Shown: positions 8,909 to 18,741, counted from the stretch's first letter. The stretch: 64,000 nt of DNA from Methylotuvimicrobium sp. KM2 (GCF_038051925.1 NZ_CP150634.1:2798300-2862299); one strand, 5' to 3'. The notes: generated by a model from the letters alone, not told the origin. Program-made: numbers and translations.

Positions 8909-9440
8909 ACCAATTAAACTCTAGATTTGAAAATAAATCTGACACGCGCCTTTTCTAATGGTGCATCGAAAATCACTCGGTTTTGTCTTATACCGAAATA
9001 GATCCTGACTCAAACTTAAAAAATAAAGTCAAAATCGATGAAAATCCTATTTTATTTACAAAGAGAATCAACCCAGAAATTGCTAAAGAAGTTGAAGTTT
9101 ACAGATAGTTCGCGGCTGGCTCGATGAATTCCGTTCATTCTTATCAATTTCGACGCTCAAATAATCTATGTTTTTCAATAAAATAGCTCGTAAATTTACA
9201 ACTCGCCAGATTCTATCTGCATCTTTCTCATGCAATTATAGGTGACTTACAGCATAATTTTAATTTATACCTTATTCCTATCGTCATTTCCTAGAGCCTT
9301 CTAGCCATAAATTCACTCGCATTACAGAAATGCGACCATTACACCCGCTCTTCGAAAAAACCTATGTTATACATTCCTTTCCACACCACAATTCGATTTT
9401 TTAACCCTTCACTTTAATCCTCTTCCAGTGCGAAGGAGTC
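8909..9440. other. Non-coding upstream region of the exopolysaccharide unit
   Basis: An AT-rich stretch of about 530 bases upstream of the export lipoprotein gene, with no credible reading frame. It probably carries the promoter and leader of the minus-strand genes. I looked for a GG-N10-GC sigma-54 site on the minus strand, because PrsR is a sigma-54 activator, and did not find a convincing one. Confidence 0.5.
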
Positions 9441-9648
9441 TATATCTTTCGCACTTGAAATTTCAGTAGTGCCCGAGAAGGCGCCGGGGTGTCGGATCCC
9501 TCAACTAACGCTAGGTGAGGGACTGGCAGGGACGTATTTACCCAGCACCTAATCCATAGCCGATTGGCCATGGTTAATTGTCTTGGGTAATTTAGGCGCT
9601 GCGCCATTGACGGGTCCCAGTGCCGAATTTTGATCAACAATAGGTATA
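9441..9648. repeat. Dispersed palindromic repeat, TATACC-end type (copy B)
   Basis: The left end reads TATATCTTTCGCACTTGAAA and the right end, on the minus strand, reads TATACCTATTGTTGATCAAA, inverted copies of the terminal sequence of copy A. The internal hairpin is a different one, CCCTCAACTAACGCTAGGTG followed by AGGG. It is followed by GGGACGTATTTA (part of the constant block) and the inserted CCCAGCACCTAAT hairpin module. It ends six bases before the stop codon of prsT. Confidence 0.75.
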
Positions 9649-9654
9649 ATCATG

Positions 9655-12057
9655 CTATTCGCGGTTCCCGGATAACTGCCTCATTAGTTGCTTCGCATCA
9701 TCAAGCTGATCGAATTGAGTAGATTTTGCTAGCTCCATCACTTGCCTCAATTCCGACAATGCTGCGGATTTATTTCCAAGAGCGTGATAAACCGACGCCA
9801 AATGATATCTAAACACCGGCACATCGGGAGCCGCAACGATAACCTTTTGCAAAATCGACAAAGCCTGATTCAATCGTCCAGCCTTAAATTCAGCCCATGC
9901 GTAGGTGTCGATAAAATAGGGTTGATCGCTGTACTTAAAACGCTGGACTAATTGCACAGCTTTTTCGATATCATCCGCCTGTCCATAATGATCCAATAAA
10001 ATCGCCGCCAAATTATTCCTAGCGATATCGAGCTTTGGATTTTTTTCTATAACTTGATGATAAATTGCAACCGCTTCATCATACTTTTTTTGATCGACAT
10101 AAGTTGAAGCTAGCAACATAGAAAGCTCAAGACTCCCAGGATTGTTTTCCAAGCCAAGTTGATAAGTTTTCAGTGCATCTTTTATTTGATTTTTTTGTGA
10201 ATAAACCCTAGCTAATTCAGAATACAGCGAAACCGAGTTCGGATAATCGTCTATCGCTTTTTTTAACAAGGTAACGGCATAGTCGAATTGGCGATCCAAC
10301 GTCAACAACTTACTTTTCAACACAATGGCGGAAATATTTGCCGGGCCACGCTTAATTAAATCATTTAGATAAGCAAGCATTTTAGGGCGCTGTTTCAGCA
10401 TCTCATGACAACGGGCCACTTCTGTTAGACTATCGGCTTGAGTCGGATATCTTGCCAGGGTTTCCTTGAATAAAGGTATAGCTTTATTGCAGTCGCCTTG
10501 CTCTTGGTATAACTTGCCTCTTAAAAACTTAGCCAAAAATATAGATTTGGGTTGCGACTCCATCGCTGTAATCAACTTCTCGGCTGAATCCCAATCTTTT
10601 TGAACCATCTTGATCTGCACTAATTTATTTAATAGCGAAACCTGAGTGCGCCTCCTAGCCAATGCTTTTGTCAGCAATTGAGAGGCATAGTCGAGTTGGT
10701 TTTCCTTGACCGCTTTTTCAACTACTGGAAATAAGGCTTGTAAATTAGCTGGATTAATATCGAGTGCTTCTTTAAAGTTTTTTTGAGCTTTATCTAACTC
10801 GCCCTGCTGTAAAAAAATATCGCCCAACAGTACGATCGCCTCATCGGAATTCGGCATGTCCCATAGCACCGTATTTAGCAATGCAGATGCTTCCTCCAAT
10901 TGACCTTCTTGAATCCAAACTTTCGATTTTAGGATTTTTGCGCCGATTTGATTTGGATTTTTATTTAAAATCGCCTGAACCGCTTCAGAGGCATTCTTAT
11001 AATCTCCTTGCTCAAAATAAATATTGGCTAATAATAAATCGGCTTCTGTACGAACATCGGGTTTAAACTTTTTATTATCGGCAATGTCTCTTAATTGCTG
11101 TTTCGCAGCACTTACGTTATTGACCATCAAAGTCCATTTAGCTAATTCCAGCAAGTGTTTGGGATTTTCTTGACTGCTTTTTATAAAGCTTTGTAAAACC
11201 TCGTCCGTTCTGTTCCTGTCCGTTTGAAAGATAAATCCCAATAAAATCAATTTTTGTTGAATATCATTAGGTCGCTGGTCGACTAATTCGGTCAGAATGC
11301 GTTCAGCCTCTTGATTTTTTTTAGCTGCGGAATAGATCTTAGCCAACGCGTACTTTAGTTCATCCTTTTCCGGAAAAATTCTGATGAGATCTTGATAATC
11401 CGCTATGACTGCATCGATATCTTTATTTTGAGCATCAATTTTGATTTTCAATAACCGCAATGACAAATTATCGCGATCCGACTCGATAGCCGGCTCTATC
11501 AACGAAAGCGCCTCGTCAAAATTTTGATCTTCCATCAATAAAGCCGCTTTCAGAGACAGGGCATCATTATGCATTGGATCTTGCTTGAGCACTTCGTCCA
11601 GAATCGGCAACGCTTCAGACATTTTATTTTGTCTGATAAGAATCGATGCCTCCAAGGTTTTTGCATCCACATTATCGGCCTCCTGCTCTAAAATTTCCTT
11701 GACTTGATCCAGTGCTGTTTCGGCTTCATTCAACAGCAATAAAACTTTACCTAAGCGCAGTTTGGCATCTAGATTCTTAGGCTTTAACTTGATTGCTTCA
11801 ATCAAGTTATCCTTCATGCTTTTAAAATTCCTATTTTTTTCATTCACCAGCGCGAGATAGTAATAAGCATCGGCGACAGTAGGATCCTGCTGAATTGCGC
11901 TTTTCAACTCTAATTCGGCCTTCGCATATTCACCTTGATGATAAAGTTCAATTCCTTTCGCTTGGCTATCCATCGCGATTTCTTCAGGCGAACTACAGGC
12001 CGTTAACAGCAAAAAACACAAAACAACAGTTAAATTCTTAATAATTCTTATCAGCAT
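9655..12057 (-). CDS. prsT: PEP-CTERM-system TPR lipoprotein PrsT
   Basis: An 800-residue predicted lipoprotein with a signal peptide ending in a lipobox (FLLLTAC, Cys21) followed by TPR-type helical repeats over nearly its whole length, for example AKGIELYHQGEYAKAELELK near 34-53 and the repeats near 640-670. It matches the TPR lipoprotein family found with exosortase-A systems (TIGR02917, recalled as roughly 900 residues), so this copy is slightly short but complete. It probably acts at the cell envelope in exopolysaccharide or PEP-CTERM protein handling; no partner is proven. It is divergent from prsK/prsR across a 411-base gap, the usual neighbourhood. Confidence 0.9.
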   Translation of the reverse strand: MLIRIIKNLTVVLCFLLLTACSSPEEIAMDSQAKGIELYHQGEYAKAELELKSAIQQDPTVADAYYYLALVNEKNRNFKSMKDNLIEAIKLKPKNLDAKLRLGKVLLLLNEAETALDQVKEILEQEADNVDAKTLEASILIRQNKMSEALPILDEVLKQDPMHNDALSLKAALLMEDQNFDEALSLIEPAIESDRDNLSLRLLKIKIDAQNKDIDAVIADYQDLIRIFPEKDELKYALAKIYSAAKKNQEAERILTELVDQRPNDIQQKLILLGFIFQTDRNRTDEVLQSFIKSSQENPKHLLELAKWTLMVNNVSAAKQQLRDIADNKKFKPDVRTEADLLLANIYFEQGDYKNASEAVQAILNKNPNQIGAKILKSKVWIQEGQLEEASALLNTVLWDMPNSDEAIVLLGDIFLQQGELDKAQKNFKEALDINPANLQALFPVVEKAVKENQLDYASQLLTKALARRRTQVSLLNKLVQIKMVQKDWDSAEKLITAMESQPKSIFLAKFLRGKLYQEQGDCNKAIPLFKETLARYPTQADSLTEVARCHEMLKQRPKMLAYLNDLIKRGPANISAIVLKSKLLTLDRQFDYAVTLLKKAIDDYPNSVSLYSELARVYSQKNQIKDALKTYQLGLENNPGSLELSMLLASTYVDQKKYDEAVAIYHQVIEKNPKLDIARNNLAAILLDHYGQADDIEKAVQLVQRFKYSDQPYFIDTYAWAEFKAGRLNQALSILQKVIVAAPDVPVFRYHLASVYHALGNKSAALSELRQVMELAKSTQFDQLDDAKQLMRQLSGNRE

Positions 12058-12468
12058 TGTCGCTAAACCTTCATAGGAAATTTTAGTTACTTTAGTTTGG
12101 CAGAAAAACAGTTTATATCTTTCGTACTTTTAATTTCGACAGCGCCTAAGAGGGGCCCAGGAAGTTAGGTCGATTTTTGATCCTCGGCAAAAGCGCCAAC
12201 TGTTGCTGTCCAACTACATGCTATCGTTGGCGTTACAGAAAATCCGCATTGACCCAACACCAAATAAATTCGATTCCTAGCCACTACCGGACATTCTTCC
12301 ACCGCAAACTTGGCTACAGATCTCTTTATCAACTGCGCTTGATCTATTGGTTATTAAAGCACAAACCCGTATCATTCAATACAGACTTGATCTCAAACCT
12401 TACCACTGAAATTGAGATTTCGCCGATTTTACATCGGCTCTTAACCTTATCAGACTGCTACGAATAAC
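12058..12468. other. Divergent prsT/prsK intergenic region with a repeat remnant (copy C)
   Basis: This gap must hold promoters for prsT (minus) and prsK (plus). At 12114-12185 there is one end of the TATACC-type repeat (TATATCTTTCGTACTTTTAA, then TTTCGACAGCGCC, then CGATTTTTGATCC), with no matching second end, so it is a remnant. A small hairpin CCGATTTTACATCGG lies about 40 bases before prsK. I could not assign a promoter with confidence. Confidence 0.5.
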
Positions 12469-14622
12469 ATGGACACTCTGGAACATTACAGCTTTTACAA
12501 TTACCTTACCGCTACGACCAGTTATGCCTTGTTAATTCCATTTTCATTGATAAGCATAAAAAAAAGCCCTTATTTCCTGCCCTTCTTTCTGGCAACGTCT
12601 CTTTCCTTGATTTGGTTAAGTTACACAACGTTTACCTTGCAGGATCAGTTCTATTTCAGTTCCGATGCGCTACCTTTCGAGACTTTACGCAATGGCGCTT
12701 GGCTGATTTTCCTTTGCTTTATAAGCTTCAAACAACGCAAGGGGGAAAACTTATCGCTTTTTTTTAGATCGAAAAATGTCCTGTTAATCTTGTTTAGCAC
12801 AACTCTTGTCTTTCTTTACGAAGTCAATTCAGGCTTGCTACAAGCCATCAACCAGTTCCTGCAAAGGGACTTGCGCTTATTTATCCATGTCATTTTTGCG
12901 ATTGTCGGTCTAATACTGATTGAGCAAATTTATCGCAACGCATTTTCCGATCAACGTTGGTCGATAAAATTCTTATGCGTAGGTCTTGGCGCTTTGTTTA
13001 TAGTCGACTTTATTCTATACAGCAAATCATTACTGTTTTTTTCTTTGGATTCGGCGATATGGAGTTCACGGGGAATTATCAATGCCATAATAGCGCCTAT
13101 GCTCGCGGTTTCCATGCTGCGTTTACAAGAAAAAGACACCGAATTGACCGTTTCAAGAAAAATCGTTTTTCATACCACTGTTTTATTCGGCTCCGGATTA
13201 TACTTAGTCCTGATGTCAGTTGCCGGATTTTATATACGTGACTATGGCGGCAATTGGGGGGAAGTCGCCCAATTCACCTTTATTTTTTTAGCGATTTTAT
13301 TGTTGATCGTTCTTTTTATTTCCGGAAAAATCAGAGCGCTAGTCAAAGTTAATTTGAGCAAACATTTTCTTGAATATCGCTATGATTATCGAGAAGAATG
13401 GATCAAGCTTAGTAAAACTCTCGCGCAATTAAATTCGGTCAGCGAGTTGGCGTGGCTCATTATTAAAACCATGGCCGACTTAGTGGAGAGTTCCGGCGGA
13501 GGGCTCTGGCTAAAAAACGAACAAGGCGATTTTTATTTAGCCGAACACAAACACTTAGGCTTCGAACCGGAACAATTATTTGATAAAGACGAACCTTTTA
13601 TTCGATTCTTAGCCGACAAGCAATGGGTCATCGATTTCGTGCAATACTATGATAATCCGGATCTGTACGACGATATTGATTTGTCGAAGTGGAATTTCGA
13701 CGACAACAAAATTTGGCTCATTATTCCACTGTACAGACTAAATTCATTAGAAGCCTTCGTTGTTCTTACCCAAGCGCGCGTACCCAGGGCACTTAACTGG
13801 GAGGATCTCGACTTATTAAAAACTGTCGGATTCCAATTAAGTAATGCCCTCGCCTTAAACCAAACGCTTGACGAATTGTCTCGTGTTCGACAATTCGAAG
13901 CTTACAGCAGGCTATCCGCATTCGTAGTGCATGATTTAAAAAATTTGATCGCTCAAGTTGCGATGATAGTTAAAAATGCAGAAAAACATAAACATAACCC
14001 CGAATTCATTGAAGATTCCATCGATACATTGCAAAATGTCGTGACAAAAATGCAACACATCATCGATCAATTGAAAAAAGGCAATATCCAAGCCGAAACC
14101 CAAGCCGTACTTAACCTAAATCACATCATCCAAGACGTCGCGCAACAACAGTCAAGCAACCGCCCGACCTTGGAAATTCTCTCCGATATTAGCCAAGACT
14201 GCGAAATTCAAGGCGAACAAGCTAAAATAACAGCCGTTCTCGGGCATCTCATACAAAATGCTCAAGAAGCAACCGATGACGATGGCTTTGTTAAATTGGA
14301 GTTAACACAAACGGCTGACAGCGCAATCATCAAAATTATCGATAGCGGCGCCGGAATGGATAACAAGTTTATTGCCGAAAGGTTATTTAAGCCTTTCGAT
14401 ACGACAAAAGGCAACGCGGGTATGGGGATCGGCGTTTACGAAGCTCGAGATTACATTTTAAAACAGTCGGGGACGATCGATGTAAAAAGCCTACCCGGTA
14501 GGGGGACCACTTTTACGATCACCTTGCCGCTTTATAAACGGCACAAACAACCGGCTCAAACCAGCGTCAAACCGAACGTTCAACTTGATATGACCCAAGC
14601 AATATTAAAAGGCGAGAAATGA
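12469..14622 (+). CDS. prsK: Sensor histidine kinase PrsK of the PEP-CTERM system
   Basis: A 717-residue membrane sensor kinase (TIGR02916-like). About the first 285 residues form eight or so membrane segments. A GAF-like domain follows (about 315-450, SELAWLIIKTMADLVESSGG). The phospho-acceptor region contains His488 in FVVHDLKNLIAQ. The ATPase domain has the N box (HLIQNAQEATDD), the G1 box (DSGAGMD) and the G2 box (NAGMGIGVYEAR). It should phosphorylate PrsR, encoded directly after it with a 4-base overlap. The signal it senses is unknown. The pair is known as a regulator accompanying exosortase-A loci. Confidence 0.92.
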   Translation: MDTLEHYSFYNYLTATTSYALLIPFSLISIKKSPYFLPFFLATSLSLIWLSYTTFTLQDQFYFSSDALPFETLRNGAWLIFLCFISFKQRKGENLSLFFRSKNVLLILFSTTLVFLYEVNSGLLQAINQFLQRDLRLFIHVIFAIVGLILIEQIYRNAFSDQRWSIKFLCVGLGALFIVDFILYSKSLLFFSLDSAIWSSRGIINAIIAPMLAVSMLRLQEKDTELTVSRKIVFHTTVLFGSGLYLVLMSVAGFYIRDYGGNWGEVAQFTFIFLAILLLIVLFISGKIRALVKVNLSKHFLEYRYDYREEWIKLSKTLAQLNSVSELAWLIIKTMADLVESSGGGLWLKNEQGDFYLAEHKHLGFEPEQLFDKDEPFIRFLADKQWVIDFVQYYDNPDLYDDIDLSKWNFDDNKIWLIIPLYRLNSLEAFVVLTQARVPRALNWEDLDLLKTVGFQLSNALALNQTLDELSRVRQFEAYSRLSAFVVHDLKNLIAQVAMIVKNAEKHKHNPEFIEDSIDTLQNVVTKMQHIIDQLKKGNIQAETQAVLNLNHIIQDVAQQQSSNRPTLEILSDISQDCEIQGEQAKITAVLGHLIQNAQEATDDDGFVKLELTQTADSAIIKIIDSGAGMDNKFIAERLFKPFDTTKGNAGMGIGVYEARDYILKQSGTIDVKSLPGRGTTFTITLPLYKRHKQPAQTSVKPNVQLDMTQAILKGEK

Positions 14623-15974
14623 GCGACGACAGTATTTTACTCATAGTGGAAGACGATCCCGGCTTGCAAAAACAATTCAAATGGGGCTTCGAAAAATACC
14701 AGATCGTCATAGCGGGCGACAGACCAGAGGCCATTACCGCATTGAGGCGTTATCAACCGAGTGTCGTGACACTTGACTTGGGCCTGCCTCCCGATCCGAC
14801 CAACGCCAGCGAAGGGCTCGAAACCTTAAAAGAAATCCTGCAACTGGCTCCAACCACTAAAGTCATCGTCGTAACCGGCAATGACGATAGAGACAACGCA
14901 CTCCAAGCCATCGCATTGGGGGCCTACGATTTTTACCAAAAACCGGTCGATCTCGATGTCTTGAACACGATCATTCAGCGCGCCTTTCATCTGACCTCGC
15001 TGGAAAATGAAAACTCAAAACTTCAGCAAAAAAACCATGAACCGTTAAACGGCATTATCGCGGCCTGTAAAAAAATGCAGGAGATTTCCAGAACCGTGGA
15101 AAAAATCGCTCCGATGCAAATCACTACTTTGTTACTCGGAGAAAGCGGAACCGGTAAAGAAGTTTTCGCCAGAGCGATTCACGACCTCAGCGACCGGGCT
15201 AAAAAGCCTTTCGTACCGGTCAATTGCGCGGCCATTCCTGAAAACCTATTAGAAAGTGAATTATTCGGTTATGAAAAAGGGGCATTCACCGGTGCCGTCA
15301 AACAAACCAAAGGAAAAATAGAATATGCCGACGGCGGTACTTTTTTCCTCGACGAAATAGGCGATCTACCCTTCAATCTGCAATCGAAATTATTACGCTT
15401 CATTCAGGAGCGAACCATTGAGCGCTTGGGCGGGCGCGGTGAGATACCGGTCGATGTTCGCATTATTTGCGCGACCCACCAAAACATTCAAAACCTGATT
15501 CAACAAAATGCATTTAGAGAAGACTTATATTACCGTATCAGTGAAATGACCATCAATATTCCTCCGCTCAGAGAACGCGAAGGAGATGCGCTCATTATCG
15601 CAACCGCCTTATTGAAAAAATTCAACGACCAACATAAAAAATCGATTAAGGGATTTACCAAAGAGGCTGCTCAAGCCATCGAAACTTATGAATGGCCGGG
15701 AAATATTCGCCAATTGGAAAATAAAATTAAACGCGCGGTCATCATGGCGGAGGAAGCCTTGATAACGTTAAACGACCTCGAAATGGACGGCGAAAACCAT
15801 GACGCCCTGCCGCTTAACTTAAAAGAAGTTCGAGAAGCCGCCGAAACGCTTGCGATAAAAAGAGCGCTGAATTTCTCGAACCATAACGTTTCTAATGCGG
15901 CAAAACTATTAGGCATTACACGCCCGACGCTTTACTCCCTGCTCGGTAAATACAACATCGTTTTGGGCGATTAA
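14619..15974 (+). CDS. prsR: Sigma-54-dependent response regulator PrsR
   Basis: A 451-residue NtrC-type regulator (TIGR02915-like). The receiver domain has the acidic pocket Glu11-Asp12-Asp13 and phospho-acceptor Asp53 ([12 protein letters not shown]). The AAA+ domain has Walker A GESGTGKE, the GAFTGA loop that contacts sigma-54, and Walker [15 protein letters not shown] Fis-type helix-turn-helix is at the C-terminus ([20 protein letters not shown]). It should switch on genes of the exopolysaccharide/PEP-CTERM system from sigma-54 promoters; I found no obvious site of that kind in the window's exopolysaccharide leaders. Confidence 0.93.
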   Translation: MSDDSILLIVEDDPGLQKQFKWGFEKYQIVIAGDRPEAITALRRYQPSVVTLDLGLPPDPTNASEGLETLKEILQLAPTTKVIVVTGNDDRDNALQAIALGAYDFYQKPVDLDVLNTIIQRAFHLTSLENENSKLQQKNHEPLNGIIAACKKMQEISRTVEKIAPMQITTLLLGESGTGKEVFARAIHDLSDRAKKPFVPVNCAAIPENLLESELFGYEKGAFTGAVKQTKGKIEYADGGTFFLDEIGDLPFNLQSKLLRFIQERTIERLGGRGEIPVDVRIICATHQNIQNLIQQNAFREDLYYRISEMTINIPPLREREGDALIIATALLKKFNDQHKKSIKGFTKEAAQAIETYEWPGNIRQLENKIKRAVIMAEEALITLNDLEMDGENHDALPLNLKEVREAAETLAIKRALNFSNHNVSNAAKLLGITRPTLYSLLGKYNIVLGD

Positions 15975-16075
15975 TCGCATTGAAAGACGATGTCCCACCG
16001 GCAGAGGAGGGTTTGCGTTCTTGCGCGTTCTTCCTTATGCTTGCCGGTAATATTTACAACATAAATAATTAAATC

Positions 16076-16927
16076 ATGAGTGCAAAAATCATCGATGGTA
16101 AGGCGGTCGCATTGGACGTCCGCAAAAAATGGAAACAACGCGTAGCTCAACTTAAAGAAAAAGGGGTCCTTCCGGGCCTGGCCGTCATCATTGTCGGCGA
16201 CAATCCCGCCTCGCAAGTCTATGTGCGCAATAAAATCAAAGCCTGTCACGAAGTCGGCATTTATTCCGAATTGATCGACTTGCCCGAAGATATCAGCGAA
16301 ACGTTATTGCTATCGGCTATCGAACGCCTTAATGACAACCCGTCAATACACGGCATATTGGTTCAACTGCCGCTGCCCGATCATATCGACGTCAACAAAG
16401 TTCTCGAAACCATCGATGCCGATAAGGACGTGGACGGCTTTCATTTGTATAACCTCGGCGCACTAATGGCCGGCAACACCATATTCCCGCCCTGCACACC
16501 CTACGGAGTGCAATGTCTGCTTGAATATTGCGAAATCCCGATAGAAGGCCAAAATGCTGTCATCGTCGGGCGCAGTAACATCGTCGGCAAACCGATGGCG
16601 CTGATGCTGCTGCAAAAAAATGCGACGGTCAGTATTTGTACCTCGAAAACTCGTGATCTGAAGCAATTCACATCATTGGCCGATATACTGGTCGTCGCAA
16701 CCGGCAAACCTAATTTGATCACCGCCGACATGGTCAAACCCGGCGCGGCTGTCATCGATGTCGGCATCAACCGGCTTGAGGACGGTAAATTGGTCGGCGA
16801 TGTCGATTTCGAAGGCGTTAAGGAAGTCGCCGGTTACATCACGCCGGTACCGGGAGGCGTCGGTCCGATGACGATCACGATGCTGGTCGCCAATACCGTC
16901 ATCGCCGCCGAACAGGCATATAGCTAA
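16076..16927 (+). CDS. folD: Bifunctional methylene-tetrahydrofolate dehydrogenase/cyclohydrolase FolD
   Basis: A 283-residue cytosolic enzyme that converts 5,10-methylene-THF to 10-formyl-THF in two steps using NADP. Family motifs are intact: [12 protein letters not shown] with the catalytic Lys, [27 protein letters not shown], the nucleotide-binding [12 protein letters not shown], and [10 protein letters not shown] near the C-terminus. The length is standard. It stands alone between prsR and an insertion sequence. In methylotrophs, folate C1 interconversion supports assimilation and purine synthesis (known). Confidence 0.97.
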   Translation: MSAKIIDGKAVALDVRKKWKQRVAQLKEKGVLPGLAVIIVGDNPASQVYVRNKIKACHEVGIYSELIDLPEDISETLLLSAIERLNDNPSIHGILVQLPLPDHIDVNKVLETIDADKDVDGFHLYNLGALMAGNTIFPPCTPYGVQCLLEYCEIPIEGQNAVIVGRSNIVGKPMALMLLQKNATVSICTSKTRDLKQFTSLADILVVATGKPNLITADMVKPGAAVIDVGINRLEDGKLVGDVDFEGVKEVAGYITPVPGGVGPMTITMLVANTVIAAEQAYS

Positions 16928-16992
16928 CTCTTTTGATCTAGCACGGAGACACTATGGAACGCGGAGATGATATACCCATATATGGACTCCTC

Positions 16993-17353
16993 GTTTATTG
17001 CAAGCCAAGTTTTCAAAAAATGATGTCAAAACAGAGATCAAGATTGCTGCCATATATTCGGTCTCTCAACAGAGGCTTTATTGCCTCAGGACTCCTGATG
17101 AATCTATCCGCGCGCTTATTCCTCAACCATCGTAACGGTTTCTTAAGAACCTATGGGTATAACGGGTTGTAAAAGCACCGGTCTGACCTGTTGTTGTCAT
17201 CACTGATTGTCTACTTGCCTCCGCAATCTTGTGTACTCGGTTAAATCAATCTCACTCATCAGGGTTATCCACGCTTTGTCCACGGGCTCCGAGCTCTCTT
17301 CTCTAGCTGGGAGCCGGTGGGCAAAGGGTGGATAACCCGGCCCAATGCCCGCG
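16993..17353 (-). ncRNA. Candidate IS1111-type bridge RNA region
   Basis: This is the non-coding 3' end of the insertion sequence, just after the transposase stop codon. In IS1111-group elements the guide (bridge) RNA that pairs with donor and target DNA is known to come from this end. A strong hairpin lies at 17262-17338: outer stem GGGTTATCCAC/GTGGATAACCC, then CTTTG/CAAAG, CCAC/GTGG and GGCTCC/GGAGCC. The RNA ends and guide loops were not defined; the assignment rests on position and structure. Confidence 0.45.
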
Positions 17354-18370
17354 TTAGGCAGGCGCCCCTTGATAAGCTTCATTTTTCGTGGTCATTGCCC
17401 ACAAGATGCGGGCGTTTTTGTTGGCCAGGGCAACCGCGGCCTTGTTAAAGCCGCGTCGCTCGACCAGCGACTGCAGCCACCGGCTGAGTTGATCCGTTTT
17501 GCCAGCACAGTTTTTGACCACCGCGCGGGCACCATGAATTAAGTTGGTTCGGATATAACGATTACCCCGTTTACTGATCCCCAGATAGCGGGGTTTATCG
17601 CCGCTGCTATGCTGCCCGGGAACCAGGCCCAGACTCGCCGCATAATCTCGGCTACTGGTATAGCCTTTGCCGTCCCCGATATCAGATGCCACAATCGTGG
17701 CGGTGATCGGACCCACCCCGGGAACATCCAGCATGCGCCGGCTTAATGCATCGGCTTGACTGAGCCTGCCCAGCCGTTTGTCTTGCTCCTTAATCGCCTT
17801 ATCCAATTCTCTCAACCGCTCAGCTTGCTCCGCAATCAGCTCTCGACACAGCGCTGTCAGTCCGTTCTCGGCATCTTCTAAAATATCAGGCAATTGTTTT
17901 CTGACTTGATCGACCCCTTTGTGAATGGCAATGCCGCGCTCCAGCAAGGCTCCACGAATCTGATTCACTACAGCAGTTCGTCGTTTGACCAGATCCTGGC
18001 GTAGATTATGAAGCAGTTGCATATCTTGCTGTACTTCGGTTTTGATCGACACCACCCGCTTATTGGGCCGGCCGACCGCATCAAAAATCGCTTGGGCATC
18101 GTTAAAATCATTCTTGTTGCCGACCACGAAGCTCTTGACAAACTTCGCGTTCAATAACATCACTTCATGGCCCAGTTTAGTTAATTCTCTAGCCCAATAA
18201 TGGCTACTGCCGCACGCCTCGATACCAATCGTGCTGACCGGATAATTGGCGAAGAAGGTCAAGACTTGCGCCCGTTTGAGTTTTTTCTTGATGACTTTAT
18301 TATCCGCATTCAACGTATACAGATGAAAAATGTTCTTTGCGATATCTAAACCAATTACGCTAGTATTCAT
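17354..18370 (-). CDS. IS110/IS1111-family DEDD transposase
   Basis: A 338-residue complete transposase. The RuvC-like N-terminal domain has the DEDD residues Asp9 (IGLDIAKN), Glu51 (GIEACGSSHYWA), Asp88 and Asp91 (NKNDFNDAQAI). A coiled-coil linker follows (about 140-205), then the transposase C-terminal domain (LDVPGVGPITATIVASDIG; SLGLVPGQHSSGDKPRYLG, with the Ser expected to be the nucleophile). No frameshift or internal stop is seen, so it may be active. The enzyme class moves DNA using a bridge RNA (known for the family). Confidence 0.95.
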   Translation of the reverse strand: MNTSVIGLDIAKNIFHLYTLNADNKVIKKKLKRAQVLTFFANYPVSTIGIEACGSSHYWARELTKLGHEVMLLNAKFVKSFVVGNKNDFNDAQAIFDAVGRPNKRVVSIKTEVQQDMQLLHNLRQDLVKRRTAVVNQIRGALLERGIAIHKGVDQVRKQLPDILEDAENGLTALCRELIAEQAERLRELDKAIKEQDKRLGRLSQADALSRRMLDVPGVGPITATIVASDIGDGKGYTSSRDYAASLGLVPGQHSSGDKPRYLGISKRGNRYIRTNLIHGARAVVKNCAGKTDQLSRWLQSLVERRGFNKAAVALANKNARILWAMTTKNEAYQGAPA

Positions 18371-18492
18371 CTCGGACTCCTCTTGTTTTGTTTTTTACTA
18401 AGGTGCTATTTGACACCAACAGAGTGAGAGGAGTCCATATCATCATCGTAGATGAAAATTTTCTGGTTCCTACGGTCCTGCGCTCGTCGTTA
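18371..18492. other. Right end of the IS and flanking repeat debris
   Basis: The first 70 bases are the upstream end of the insertion sequence, with a hairpin-forming pair GGACTCCTCT (18374-18383) and AGAGGAGTCC (18427-18436). After the IS, CATCATCGTAGATGAAAATT is an orphan end of the TATACC-type repeat, followed by TTCTGGTTCCTACGGTCCTG, which resembles the unrelated hairpin repeat at 62106-62131. Confidence 0.55.
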
Positions 18493-18741
18493 TATACCTT
18501 TAGTACTTCAAATTTCGGCAGTGCCAGAGGAGGCGCTGGGGTGTTCGGTCGATTTTTGCTCCTGCAAAATCGACATTCACGCCATCCATGGCGCTTGCTA
18601 AGGCTTTGCCAGCATGGAGCTGGCATAGAGCCTACAGGGAGGTATTCACCCAGCCCCTAAATTCCATAGCCCATCGGTCATGGTTAATAGTCTTACGAAT
18701 TTAGGGGCTGGGGTACCGAATTTTGATCTACGAAGGGTATA
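18493..18741. repeat. Dispersed palindromic repeat, TATACC-end type (copy D)
   Basis: The left end reads TATACCTTTAGTACTTCAAA and the right end, on the minus strand, reads TATACCCTTCGTAGATCAAA. Inside, in order, are a TCGATTTTTGCTCCTGCAAA hairpin, a GCCAGCATGGAGCTGGC hairpin, the constant block (18631-18649, here changed to CCTACAGGGAGGTATTCAC) and the inserted CCCAGCCCCTAAATT palindrome. It is one of the longer and more complete copies. Confidence 0.78.

Larger units (their letters stand above)
16980..18440 (-). mobile_element. IS110-family element, IS1111-like
   Basis: Perfect 13-bp inverted repeats ATATGGACTCCTC (16980-16992) and GAGGAGTCCATAT (18428-18440) enclose a DEDD transposase gene. 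The terminal or subterminal inverted repeats and the long non-coding stretch downstream of the transposase (about 360 bases, against 70 upstream) fit the IS1111 group. A second GGACTCCTC at 18374-18382 lies in the short upstream end. The flanks (TATACCC on the left, ATCATCGTAGATGAAAATT on the right) together resemble the end of a TATACC-type repeat, so the element seems to have inserted in such an end. The exact outer borders cannot be fixed without an empty site. Confidence 0.82.

Noticed and set aside
8909..9440. Sigma-54 promoter for the exopolysaccharide genes
   Set aside because: PrsR makes one likely somewhere, but no GG-N10-GC site with good flanks was found on the coding strand.
12177..12467. 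96-codon frame just upstream of prsK
   Set aside because: It has a TTG start, no recognisable family, odd composition (many Tyr, Arg, Leu and Cys) and overlaps repeat debris and the prsK promoter region.
16954..17172. 72-codon frame next to folD
   Set aside because: It crosses the left end of the insertion sequence and runs into its non-coding region, so it is a chance frame.
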